64,000 bases of DNA from contig JAEELL010000130.1 in the NCBI GenBank assembly GCA_016282745.1, forward strand, positions 1 through 64,000, given 5' to 3'. This stretch comes from Lachnospiraceae bacterium. Its GTDB lineage: Bacteria > Bacillota > Clostridia > Lachnospirales > Lachnospiraceae. Numbering within the stretch: the first letter of the stretch is position 1; each line of letters starts with the position of its first letter. Below are positions 8,465 through 18,665 of the stretch, in pieces. The notes beneath the pieces were generated by a model that saw nothing but the letters and a program-made list of their open reading frames with translations, ran no database searches and had not been told where the DNA came from. Both the position numbers and the translations under genes were made by a program.

Positions 8465-8929
8465 ATGAATACCGAGAACTCTGTTAACAAACTAATTCAT
8501 TTTACAAGAATATTAGTAATATTCTTATTTGGATGCGGAATATTAACGATACTCACTTTACCGCTTTCCATCAAATGGTATATTGAACATTTTGAAACCA
8601 CTTCCAAAGATTACTACTTTGCTTTCGTTTTGATTTTTGCATTTTGCGGAGCCATGGCTCTTTTGATTTTATGGCAGCTTAAGAAAATGCTTGATACCGT
8701 TATCACAAATGACTGCTTTGTATTATCAAATGTTGTGAGCCTAAAAAAGATGTCTGCCTACTCAATTCTTATTACAATCGCTATGATTGTCAGATGCTTT
8801 TTCACACCGACTTTTACGGCAGCCTGCATGGTACTCACATTTTTTATAGCTTCACTTTTTAGCAGAATTCTGGCTATGGTTTTTGAGAGTGCAGTAAACT
8901 ACAAAAATGAAAATGATTTAACAATTTAG
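8465..8929 (+). CDS. DUF2975 family membrane protein
   Basis: 154-aa protein with four hydrophobic segments, starting after AGGAGG at the ATG at 8465. It matches the DUF2975 pattern: TM1, an extracellular stretch, TM2 ending in a basic LKKMLDTV helix, then FVLSNVVSLKKMSAYS, and two more TMs. Members are usually encoded next to a small YozG-like Cro/C1 regulator, as here (gene at 8944, 14 bases on). Function is not established; a membrane partner that controls the regulator is the common guess. Confidence 0.8.
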   Translation: MNTENSVNKLIHFTRILVIFLFGCGILTILTLPLSIKWYIEHFETTSKDYYFAFVLIFAFCGAMALLILWQLKKMLDTVITNDCFVLSNVVSLKKMSAYSILITIAMIVRCFFTPTFTAACMVLTFFIASLFSRILAMVFESAVNYKNENDLTI

Positions 8930-8943
8930 GAGGTGTTTTCAAT

Positions 8944-9153
8944 ATGGCAATATATATTAATCTTGATGTAATGATGGCTAAAAGAAAAATTGGCGTTGCT
9001 GAACTTGCCGACAAAATTGGAATCACTCCCGCTAATTTATCCATCTTAAAAAATAACAAGGCAAAGGCGATTAGGCTATCCACTCTAAACGAAATATGTG
9101 ATGTGCTGGATTGCCAGCCCGGGGACATTATTGAATTTGAAAAGGAGAAATAA
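8944..9153 (+). CDS. Small Cro/C1-type (YozG-like) transcriptional regulator
   Basis: 69-aa one-domain DNA-binding protein: INLDVMMAKRKIGVAELAD, then the recognition region IGITPANLSILKNNKAKAIRLSTL, then the typical closing DVLDCQPGDIIEF. It is translated from AGGAGG within the DUF2975 operon, and its TAA is only 2 bases from the next ATG. This pair (DUF2975 plus HTH_26) is widespread in Firmicutes. The target genes are unknown; autoregulation is likely. Confidence 0.88.
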   Translation: MAIYINLDVMMAKRKIGVAELADKIGITPANLSILKNNKAKAIRLSTLNEICDVLDCQPGDIIEFEKEK

Positions 9154-9155
9154 CT

Positions 9156-10916
<1,761 letters not shown>

Positions 10917-11009
10917 GAAGAACTGTTCTCCGACTATAATTATTCAGTAACATTCTCTGCGTTCTTGCTGTGGACTATGCGTCAGCAATAAAAGAAGAAA
11001 AACAAAAAA

Positions 11010-11065
11010 AATCCCTGCAATTAATTATCTGCCCTAAAGCATGATAACAATTGCAAGGATTTTTT
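11010..11065. terminator. Convergent bidirectional terminator
   Basis: AATCC-TGCAATT near 11010 pairs with AATTGCA-GGATT ending near 11061, with A-rich DNA before and T-rich DNA after. It can serve both the DUF4173 operon and the converging subtilase gene. Confidence 0.75.
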
Positions 11066-11100
11066 CATTTATTTCTAAAAATCAGATTTGCTTTTCTTAA

Positions 11101-14100
11101 TTAGTATGGAAGTATTTCTTTTCCCATTACTTCAAGTTCATACATTGAGCATCCGTATGGTGTTGCTCTATGGTTAAATACTACCTTAACGTATCTTGCA
11201 TTTACTGTTGTTCTTGTATAGTACTTACATGCATGATCAAGAGTCTGATTATTTGTTGCTCCCCAATTTACGCCATCTAATGATGTGTAAATTGTGTAAT
11301 CATCACTATATGCAGCTTCCCAGTCAATTCCGACTGCGCTCAAGCTGAATACTTCACCCAGATCAACCATAATCCACTGATTATCAGCAAACTGTGATGA
11401 CCATCTTGTTGATGCATTTCCATCAACTGCATACTGAGCTAATGTATCTCCATTTTCCTCGCTTGAAGCAGTAACAGTTTTGCCTACAGCAAGGTTTCTT
11501 TCAGCTACAACAACATTCTTATTAACTTCAAATTCTCTAACTTTGATTTGAAGTCCTTCAGGTGCATTACCTAAGTCAAAGAAGAACTGTGCACTGCCAA
11601 CAGATGTAAAATTAAGATTAACTGTTGTTGATGAACCCGGATAAAGAGTAACCATCGTTTCCGTTCCTGATCTATCCTCTTTAAATCTGATATTACCGGC
11701 AATATTTGACTGTACTAAAAGAGAACATGTATAATTAGCACCGTTTTCTAACTGCATTTCATCTGTTCTTGTCTGAATTGCCCATTCAGATCCTGATGCC
11801 TTGTTTACTTTCAACTCAAAATTTCTAGGTGTAGAAGAAGCCTTATAGCTTACTAACGGGTCATTTCCCCATCCTTCTGCCTGGTATACATCCCAAGCAC
11901 CGGCGTCGTTCCAACCACCGTTTGCATTTACAAATTCGCTTGCTGTTGTAGTTTCTTCAACTGTTGTTGTCTCAGGCACTGTAGTTGTTTCTTCAACTGT
12001 TGTTGTCTCAACATTTGCCGGTGTCAACTCAAATGATGTAATTTCATATTCTGTACTTGGAGGTGCCATACCAAAATCGAAGAAAATCTGAGCTGTTGAT
12101 GATACCGGTGTAAAGTTAAGTGTAACAATATTCTCACCCTGTCCGAATGAAACAAACGTCTCAGTTCCTGATTTATCATCTTTTAATCTGACACTGGTAG
12201 AATTATTCTTTGAATTAACCTTTACTTTACACTGATATTCAACACCAGGTGTAACAGCTATTTCATTTGTCTTTAACTGTACTGCCCACATTTCACTTGA
12301 GCCATTATCAAGTTTCAACTTGAAACTGTTATATGAATTTCCATCAATATATTGAGCTTCAGGATTTCCTGCCCAACCATCGGCAACATACAATGACCAA
12401 TATGGAAGGTTGTTCCATCCGCGAGCTGCTGTAACGTAATTATCAACAGGAGTTGTTACCTCAGGTGTTGTAACTTCCGGAGCTGTTGTTGTTGGAAGCA
12501 CTGTATCACCACGTACATTTACATACTTAGATACACCTTCTGATTCCTGTCCGTTATATACACTCTTAACTGTTACTACATAACTACCTGCTGGAACAGC
12601 TTTTGTAAATCCTGTAAGTGTAGTATTTGCATATTCTAAATTGCTATTGATATATACGTTATAGGTATAACCCTTTTCAATCTGTTTCTGTGTAGGATTC
12701 CACATTGCAACCAAACTGTTCCATGCACCTACAACTGTTAATCCTTCAACTTCATCAAGAATAGAATCAGGATCAACTGTTGTTGGCTCAGGCTTTGTTG
12801 ATACAGGTTCAACATATGATTTTTCTACACCGCCTACTGCCTTAACACACTCATATGCATTGATAACTCCATATGGAACATACTTAGATCCCTGTGCAAG
12901 TGGTGTTGTTGAAGCTTTCAAAATACTTCTTGCCTGGCTTGATGTAAGTGATGGATTCAATGAGCACATCATTGCAACTACTGATGCAGTAATAGGTGAT
13001 GAGAATGATGTTCCATCAACATACTGTAAATTTCCCGAAGTACCATAAGCATAAATACTTACGCCCGGTGCACAAACGTCTTTCAAGTTTCCGTAGTTTG
13101 TGAAATCTGCTGTTCTGTTATTTCTGTTTGTTGCAGCTACTGAAATAGTTGCAGGATAATCTGAAGGATAATAAGTTGTTTCAATATTCTCATTTCCTGC
13201 AGATACAACAACAATTATTCCATTGTCAATCATTCTCTGATAGAAAGATTCCATATATGAAGAATAATTCCATCCGCCAAGACTCTCATTTACGACTTTT
13301 ACACCGTGTGCAGCAAGATAATTGTATGCTTTCATAACATCATCATCAAAGAATCTTGCATCATGGTAACTTTCAAGATAAGTACCTGCCTGCATTACAA
13401 TAACATCAACAACTGAGTTATCATAACAGCTTGCAACACCTGCGATTCCCTCACCGTTTGCTTCTGAACAAATAGTACTTGAAACCCATGTTCCATGCTG
13501 GCTTGTATATGGTGTTTCCATATCTGATAACAGGATTGTCTCATCACCTGCAACGTCTGCAGATAATGGTGAGATTCTGTTTGCAATATCAGGAACATTG
13601 TAATTTACACCTGAATCTACAACACCAACTACAACTCTTGAATGCTCATGTGAATGAACATAATCCCATGCACCAACTGCATCAATTGTGTTGAGATAGT
13701 ACTGGTATGAAACCTGAGGATCATATAATACATCCTCTGCATTCTTAGCAGCTTCTCTCATAGTATTCTTTCCTGCAGCATCTGTAATGCAAAAATCATC
13801 ATAGAAATCAGATGCCTTATCTACTGTCTGACCAAGTGAAATAGAAATCTTTGCTGAGTAAGTTCCATCAAAGTTTTCATATATATTTTCAACCTCACCG
13901 TAACCTGCTTCACATATTGCTTCGATTTCTTCTTTTGAAGTTCCTTCATTGAACAGTGCAAGAACTTCACCCGGCTCATAACCGTTATCTAATCCTGCTG
14001 CTCTCTCTTCTGCAGCATCTTCATAACCTTTTACGATTTCATCTGCCCTATTATCAAGATTTGATTCAAAAGCATCCATCTCGTCAAATTTCTCTGTTTT

Positions 14101-14406
14101 GTAGTATGAAGTAAGCGCATAGTTAAGTGCAGCCTCATAATCTGTCTTGTTTGTATAAGCATTAACTTTTTCAGCAGTCTGTTTACCATCTGTAAGTGCA
14201 AGATCTGCTATTGCGTTAAGCTCATCTTCATCAATATCTGTTTTCTTAATCTGATCGTAAACAGACACCTCTTTTGTTGCTACCTTAAGTTCTCCCTTCT
14301 CAGTTTCCCCACTAATTTCTTTTGATGTGCTGACAGCATTTACTCCGCACATAGAGACACCCAGTACCATACTAAGTGCCAAACTTAAGATTTTTTGTTT
14401 TCTCAT
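11101..14406 (-). CDS. Secreted S8 subtilase with Fn3, two beta-sandwich modules and a C-terminal discoidin domain
   Basis: Predicted extracellular serine protease, 1101 aa. Signal peptide about 1-25 and a long acidic propeptide region precede the S8 domain (about 245-530), with Asp264 (VVDSGVN), His304 (QHGTW) and Ser467 (GTSFSSP); the usual GHGTH is reduced to QHGTW. An Fn3-like segment (about 565-635) follows, then two related modules of about 130 residues, each starting with GGWN or RGWN and each preceded by a Thr/Glu/Val linker, and a C-terminal F5/8-type C (discoidin, CBM32-like) domain (about 965-1095). The ATG at 14406 follows GGGAAG; upstream in-frame codons lack a binding site. Carbohydrate-binding modules on a protease suggest attack on glycoproteins or anchoring to polysaccharide. 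Confidence 0.88.
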   Translation of the reverse strand: MRKQKILSLALSMVLGVSMCGVNAVSTSKEISGETEKGELKVATKEVSVYDQIKKTDIDEDELNAIADLALTDGKQTAEKVNAYTNKTDYEAALNYALTSYYKTEKFDEMDAFESNLDNRADEIVKGYEDAAEERAAGLDNGYEPGEVLALFNEGTSKEEIEAICEAGYGEVENIYENFDGTYSAKISISLGQTVDKASDFYDDFCITDAAGKNTMREAAKNAEDVLYDPQVSYQYYLNTIDAVGAWDYVHSHEHSRVVVGVVDSGVNYNVPDIANRISPLSADVAGDETILLSDMETPYTSQHGTWVSSTICSEANGEGIAGVASCYDNSVVDVIVMQAGTYLESYHDARFFDDDVMKAYNYLAAHGVKVVNESLGGWNYSSYMESFYQRMIDNGIIVVVSAGNENIETTYYPSDYPATISVAATNRNNRTADFTNYGNLKDVCAPGVSIYAYGTSGNLQYVDGTSFSSPITASVVAMMCSLNPSLTSSQARSILKASTTPLAQGSKYVPYGVINAYECVKAVGGVEKSYVEPVSTKPEPTTVDPDSILDEVEGLTVVGAWNSLVAMWNPTQKQIEKGYTYNVYINSNLEYANTTLTGFTKAVPAGSYVVTVKSVYNGQESEGVSKYVNVRGDTVLPTTTAPEVTTPEVTTPVDNYVTAARGWNNLPYWSLYVADGWAGNPEAQYIDGNSYNSFKLKLDNGSSEMWAVQLKTNEIAVTPGVEYQCKVKVNSKNNSTSVRLKDDKSGTETFVSFGQGENIVTLNFTPVSSTAQIFFDFGMAPPSTEYEITSFELTPANVETTTVEETTTVPETTTVEETTTASEFVNANGGWNDAGAWDVYQAEGWGNDPLVSYKASSTPRNFELKVNKASGSEWAIQTRTDEMQLENGANYTCSLLVQSNIAGNIRFKEDRSGTETMVTLYPGSSTTVNLNFTSVGSAQFFFDLGNAPEGLQIKVREFEVNKNVVVAERNLAVGKTVTASSEENGDTLAQYAVDGNASTRWSSQFADNQWIMVDLGEVFSLSAVGIDWEAAYSDDYTIYTSLDGVNWGATNNQTLDHACKYYTRTTVNARYVKVVFNHRATPYGCSMYELEVMGKEILPY

Positions 14407-14513
14407 TTTCTTCCCTTTCAAAAAACAATTTACAATTACCATATTAGAAACTAGCAAATAGTGTTACAAATGGCAACAATATAAAAACACTTTTTTTGTC
14501 AGAAACCGTTTTC

Positions 14514-14676
14514 TTTGCATATTTTTTCATTTCTTTGCATAAGTTTTTGCATTTTTTTTGCATTAACCAATAAAATGCAAAAACATTTTTATCCCTTGAA
14601 ACACGCATAAAACAAGACACTTTCGGCATTTCCTGTCACATTTGGCCGCATTTTTTCAAACAGTTTTTATTTGCAT
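14514..14676. promoter_or_regulatory. Cluster of TTTGCAT heptamers upstream of the subtilase
   Basis: The 347-base gap 14407-14753 has no gene. TTTGCAT occurs at 14514, 14534, 14546, 14557 and 14670, and its inverse ATGCAAA at 14575. They may be binding sites for a regulator of the protease, or chance in AT-rich DNA; the ATTAACCAAT loop between 14557 and 14581 also makes a hairpin. Confidence 0.3.
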
Positions 14677-14703
14677 ATTATGTAATGTAAACAATCACCA
14701 AAA

Positions 14704-14734
14704 AGGCAGGTTGCCTTTTTGTGACAACCTGCCT
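14704..14734 (-). terminator. Terminator of the chitinase gene
   Basis: AGGCAGGTTG pairs with CAACCTGCCT; on the minus strand TTTTTGG follows. It lies 20 bases after the chitinase stop codon. Confidence 0.8.
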
Positions 14735-14753
14735 CTCAATCAAATTATTACAA

Positions 14754-17441
14754 TTATTTAATTGTTTTTCTCTTTGACCATTTACCGTAAACTTTCTTCT
14801 TGTTTGAATCAAATGCAAATGCTCTAACCTTTACATAATATTTCTTACCTGATTTAAGTTTTTTAATAGTCTTTGTAAGTTTCTTTGATTCAACTGTCTT
14901 TGTAGATTTTTCCTTAAATTTCTTAGAAGTTGAAATCATAATCTCGTAACCGGCTGCTCCTGCAACTTTCTTGAATGTAAGTTTAACTTTCTTTTTATTT
15001 TTTGCTCTGTTTGCTTTCTTAACTTTTGACTTTCCTAAAACAACTTTTTCAGTTGCCTTTGTTGTTGATGCAACTGTTGTTGTTTCAGGTGCTTTTGTTG
15101 TTGATGCAACTGTTGTTGTTTCAGGTGCTTTTGCTGTTGGTGCAACTGTTGTTGTTTCAGGTGCTTTTGTTGTCTCATCACTTGTTTCAGATTCTGTCTC
15201 AACTGCACCCGTTGTTGTCTCAGTTTCTGCGCCCGTTGTTGTCTCAGTTTCTGCACCCGTTGTTGTCTCAACTTCTACACCTGTTGTTTCTTCTTCACCT
15301 GACTTTGCTGTAACTGTAAGGTTTGCAACAAACTGCCATGAAGCATCTCCCCATTTTCCGTCAGGAGCATCATCGGCTGTATTTGATACCTGCTGTGTTG
15401 CAAGGTAAATTGCTCCAACTCCGTCTTTATCAGGATCATAGAATACATACTCACCTGCTTCTGCAGAGTAATCCCAATAACCTTTATCTGCCTGAGAAAC
15501 ATATTCCTTTACATCAAATAATTTCTTCCAAACACCAGCTCCCCATTTTCCATCAGGAAGATTGTCTACCCAATCATCTGCAGCATCATTCACAGATTCA
15601 TAGAAAGCACCTTTATAATATATAACTGTTCCGGATGGGAATTTGTTTTCTCCACTTCCGGCTACAACTTCTGTAACATTTTCAGGAATATTTGGTCCAA
15701 CTGATGCACCGTCAAGCTGAAGTCCTGTAATATAGTTCCAAACGTCTGCTCCCCATTTTCCATCAGGAGCATCATCGGCTGTATTTGAAATCTGTGTTGT
15801 TGCATAGTAGATATCTCCAATGCCGTCCTCATCAGGATCATAGAAAATATACTCCCCTTCATCAGCGGCCCATGCCCAAATACCACCGTTCTTTTCCTGT
15901 GACACATATTCTTTTACATCGAATAATTTCTCCCAGACACCTGCTCCCCACTTTCCGTCAGGAAGATTGTCTGTATAGTCATCTGCATTGTCATTGATTG
16001 ATTTATAAACTGAACCTTTGTAATATACAACTGATCCGGAAGGGAATTTATTTGTTCCTGTTCCTTCAACAAGTTCATTTATAGGATTTGGATAACCTGA
16101 TTCACTTACAGTATCTTCTATCTCAGGGATAGTGCCAGACTGTCCGTATACAGACTGCTCACCTTTGTAGATACCAAGTCCGATACTCATCTGAGTAAGC
16201 ATTGGATGTGCGTCTACAGCTCTGTCCCCTGCTGCTTCCCAAACTATAATTCCTGCAAGATTTTTTTCCTGAATATATGCAAGTTTTGCAGCTAATGACT
16301 GTTCATCTTCATATGTAAGATAATTCTGGTAGAATCTGGAATTTGGATTGTCATTATAAAGATATGCAGCTTCCGCAGCTTTGTCATAGCCTTTGTGCCA
16401 TCCAAGTTCTCCATCTGCTACTACCTTTAATTCAAGTGCCTTAATCTGATTCCATACCATGTCACCGACATAGCCTTCACTTGAACCTTCAACTCCGACT
16501 ACATTTCCACTTTCATCAGCTTTAACACCGCCCCAACCGTGACAGTAAAGTGGTGAACCGATATTAATCTTTGAAGCAGGAACACCAAGTTCTAAGAACT
16601 TGCTAACACCCTTATCTACAGAATGCATCTCTTCATTTGTGGAATAAAGTGCTGTCTGATGTCCCGTTACAGGATCATATGAACCTGTCATGTCATAACA
16701 CATAATATTGATCAAATCAACATACTGTGCAAATGACTCAACATCCTGCGCAGCAATAGTTTTTAAATTGACAGAAGAGCATGTTGTGATTTTCTTTTTA
16801 CCCTCGCCGTATTTCTCATCAAATGCTTCTCTCATCTCTTTAAGCAACAAAGTGTAGTTTGTAAAATCATCTCCTACTACCGGACAACCCTCGTCAGTAT
16901 CACTCTCAGGATCACGTGCAACACCCGGGTATTCCCAGTCAACGTCAATTCCGTCTACCCATGTGTATGTATCCATTGTGTCGATACAGCTGTCAATAAA
17001 TGATTTTCTACCTTCCGCTGTGCTGGCCATCTCAGAAAAATATCCGCATCTTGTCCATCCACCTACGGAAATCATGACATTTACATCCGGATATAAATTA
17101 GAGTATTCCTCATACTGAGGAAAATGAGCCAACTCACCGTTTTCGATATCTGCCCAGGAATCTGTTGAGTCGATAGTGTACTTATTTTCTTCTCCGTCAA
17201 CAGGGTTAATTTCCCAAAAAGCATGATTGATATAAGTTACTTTGTCCCAAGGTAAATTCTTTACCTGGTTAGCATTGTCGCTGTAAACGCTCCAGTTAGC
17301 AAAATAAATAACTAAATCTTTTTTTGCCACCTCTTCCGATTCAGCGTTTACAAAGTTACTGATTGTGCCCGATCCTAATACCATTGTTGTGGCAAGAATG
17401 GTTGAAAGTGCACGTTTAAAATAATTTTTGCATTTTCCCAT
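14754..17441 (-). CDS. Secreted GH18 chitinase with four chitin-binding units and a cell-surface C-terminal module
   Basis: Predicted extracellular chitinase, 895 aa. Signal peptide about 1-33; GH18 domain about 40-415 with the DGIDVDWE motif (proton donor Glu170). Then come two tandem copies of a paired chitin-binding type 3-like unit (about 450-590 and 600-725), each ending in a DGKWG(A/D)-x-W signature, so four small aromatic-rich units in all. A Thr/Glu/Pro linker made of short repeats (about 730-805) leads to a Lys-rich 90-residue Fn3-like C-terminal module. The same module closes the large subtilase at 21352. The start ATG follows AGGAGG at 7 bases. Substrate is likely fungal or arthropod chitin, or chitin-like glycans. 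Confidence 0.92.
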   Translation of the reverse strand: MGKCKNYFKRALSTILATTMVLGSGTISNFVNAESEEVAKKDLVIYFANWSVYSDNANQVKNLPWDKVTYINHAFWEINPVDGEENKYTIDSTDSWADIENGELAHFPQYEEYSNLYPDVNVMISVGGWTRCGYFSEMASTAEGRKSFIDSCIDTMDTYTWVDGIDVDWEYPGVARDPESDTDEGCPVVGDDFTNYTLLLKEMREAFDEKYGEGKKKITTCSSVNLKTIAAQDVESFAQYVDLINIMCYDMTGSYDPVTGHQTALYSTNEEMHSVDKGVSKFLELGVPASKINIGSPLYCHGWGGVKADESGNVVGVEGSSEGYVGDMVWNQIKALELKVVADGELGWHKGYDKAAEAAYLYNDNPNSRFYQNYLTYEDEQSLAAKLAYIQEKNLAGIIVWEAAGDRAVDAHPMLTQMSIGLGIYKGEQSVYGQSGTIPEIEDTVSESGYPNPINELVEGTGTNKFPSGSVVYYKGSVYKSINDNADDYTDNLPDGKWGAGVWEKLFDVKEYVSQEKNGGIWAWAADEGEYIFYDPDEDGIGDIYYATTQISNTADDAPDGKWGADVWNYITGLQLDGASVGPNIPENVTEVVAGSGENKFPSGTVIYYKGAFYESVNDAADDWVDNLPDGKWGAGVWKKLFDVKEYVSQADKGYWDYSAEAGEYVFYDPDKDGVGAIYLATQQVSNTADDAPDGKWGDASWQFVANLTVTAKSGEEETTGVEVETTTGAETETTTGAETETTTGAVETESETSDETTKAPETTTVAPTAKAPETTTVASTTKAPETTTVASTTKATEKVVLGKSKVKKANRAKNKKKVKLTFKKVAGAAGYEIMISTSKKFKEKSTKTVESKKLTKTIKKLKSGKKYYVKVRAFAFDSNKKKVYGKWSKRKTIK
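15040..15290 (-). repeat. Short tandem repeats coding the chitinase Thr-rich linker
   Basis: Repeats of about 36 bp (coding KAPETTTVAST-like units) and of about 24 bp (coding ETETTTGA units) are nearly identical at DNA level. They explain several long open frames on other strands here that are not genes. Confidence 0.8.
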
Positions 17442-17537
17442 TTTTGTACCTCCTATGTGATAATTGCAAAACATTATCCGTCTTGTCAGTCTCCCTCTCA
17501 CATAACGGTAAAACAAAAGTATTTCTCCCTAAAGGTT

Positions 17538-17566
17538 ATATTAACCAATATGTCAATATAAGTCAA
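17538..17566 (-). promoter_or_regulatory. Promoter of the chitinase gene, with palindrome over the -10 box
   Basis: On the minus strand TTGACT, 17 bases, TAATAT. The 13-bp palindrome GGTTATATTAACC (17534-17546) covers the -10 box and could be an operator. Confidence 0.5.
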
Positions 17567-17603
17567 TTATTATTCCTTTTGAAACAGTCATACGTTGCTT
17601 TCA

Positions 17604-17655
17604 AAAAAAGAGCCCCTGCAAACATGATTCAAATCATCACTGTCTGCAAAGACTC
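17604..17655 (-). terminator. Terminator of the aquaporin gene
   Basis: GAGTC/TTTGCAG pairs imperfectly with TGCAGGGGCTC and the stem is followed on the minus strand by TTTTTTT. Confidence 0.65.
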
Positions 17656-17686
17656 CTAAATATTACCTGATATATATCAATTCTTT

Positions 17687-18379
17687 TTATTTTTCTGTTT
17701 CAAGATATTTGTAAACAAAAGCTGCCAAAGCTGCACCTACCAAAGGTCCAACGATGAATACCCACAACTGAGTTGCCGGTGCACTGTTGCCCTGGAACAA
17801 AGCTGCGAGAGCAGGTCCAAAACTTCTTGCAGGGTTAACAGATGTTCCTGTAAGACCAATACCAAGAATATGTACAACTACCAATGTAAAACCGATAACC
17901 AAACCTGCAAAAGAACCATGTGATGCTTTCTTTGATGTTACGCCAAGAATAGTAATTACGAAAATAAAAGTAAGAACACATTCAACTAAAAGTCCTGCCA
18001 AATAACTTCCGTTTACTCCGGCCAATCCGTTTGCACCAAATCCACCGGTCTTATCTTCTACCTTTCCAACTGCAAAGACTACAGAAAGTAATCCGGAACC
18101 TGCAAGTGCTCCTACACACTGTGATGCAACATATCCACAGAACTCTTTAATGTCCATTCCTCCTGAAAGTAAAACACCAAGAGATACAGCAGGATTAATA
18201 TGACATCCTGAAATATTGCCAATTGAATATGCCATGGCAACAATTGTAAGACCAAAAGCAAGTGCTGTAAGAATGTATCCTCCTCCGTTTACGGCATCAC
18301 ATCCTACCAACATTGCAGTACCACACCCAAGAGTAACCAAAACCATTGTTCCGATAAACTCAGCTACAAATTTTTTCAT
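17687..18379 (-). CDS. aqpZ: Aquaporin Z-type water channel (MIP family)
   Basis: Inner-membrane channel of 230 aa, the usual length for AqpZ, with six TM segments. Both pore loops are intact: HINPAVS and SVNPARS. The selectivity-filter residues match the water-specific AqpZ pattern (Phe in AFGLTIVAMAYSIGNISG, His in VVVHILG, Thr and Arg in LTGTSVNPARS) and not the glycerol-facilitator pattern. It is a single-gene unit with its own promoter and terminator. The start is set by GGAG 7 bases before the ATG. It may also pass small neutral solutes, but water is the best call. Confidence 0.92.
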   Translation of the reverse strand: MKKFVAEFIGTMVLVTLGCGTAMLVGCDAVNGGGYILTALAFGLTIVAMAYSIGNISGCHINPAVSLGVLLSGGMDIKEFCGYVASQCVGALAGSGLLSVVFAVGKVEDKTGGFGANGLAGVNGSYLAGLLVECVLTFIFVITILGVTSKKASHGSFAGLVIGFTLVVVHILGIGLTGTSVNPARSFGPALAALFQGNSAPATQLWVFIVGPLVGAALAAFVYKYLETEK

Positions 18380-18420
18380 GATAGATCTCCTTTTCTATTC
18401 AGGTAAAACCCCTGTTATTA

Positions 18421-18477
18421 GTGCAGAATACCTGTCTGCACCACAAACATTATAGCACAATCAAATTTTATGTAAAA
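18421..18477 (-). promoter_or_regulatory. Promoter and leader hairpin of aqpZ
   Basis: An extended -10 TGCTATAAT lies with its hexamer at 18449-18454, and a weak -35 TTTTAC at 18472-18477. The leader then begins with a perfect 7-bp hairpin (GTGCAGA/TCTGCAC, 18421-18441). Confidence 0.5.
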
Positions 18478-18549
18478 GAAAAAAATCACTGTATTCAATC
18501 CTGAAACCTCTACGCTTGTTGTGAAATTGTATCACGGTCGTCAAATCAA

Positions 18550-18587
18550 ATAGCGGTCCACCATACACTGTATGAATGAACCGCTAT
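18550..18587 (-). terminator. Probable terminator of the flotillin gene
   Basis: ATAGCGGT pairs with ACCGCTAT over a 22-base loop; on the minus strand TTTGATTTG follows, a weak U-tract. No gene lies in the 285-base gap 18380-18665. Confidence 0.5.
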
Positions 18588-18665
18588 ATTAATCATTTTA
18601 TCAACCAGTCAATAATGCTCGTTTATAAGTTTGGCTGTTTAATACTTGTCTATAACCTAAGTTAT

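Noticed and set aside
14444-14629. 61-codon minus-strand frame upstream of the subtilase
   Set aside because: No ribosome binding site, made mostly of the AT-rich repeated TTTGCAT region, and its product is not like any protein family.
15026-15408. Several long frames rich in Leu/Gln or Val/Ser in the chitinase linker
   Set aside because: They come from tandem DNA repeats coding the Thr-rich linker and overlap the real gene entirely.
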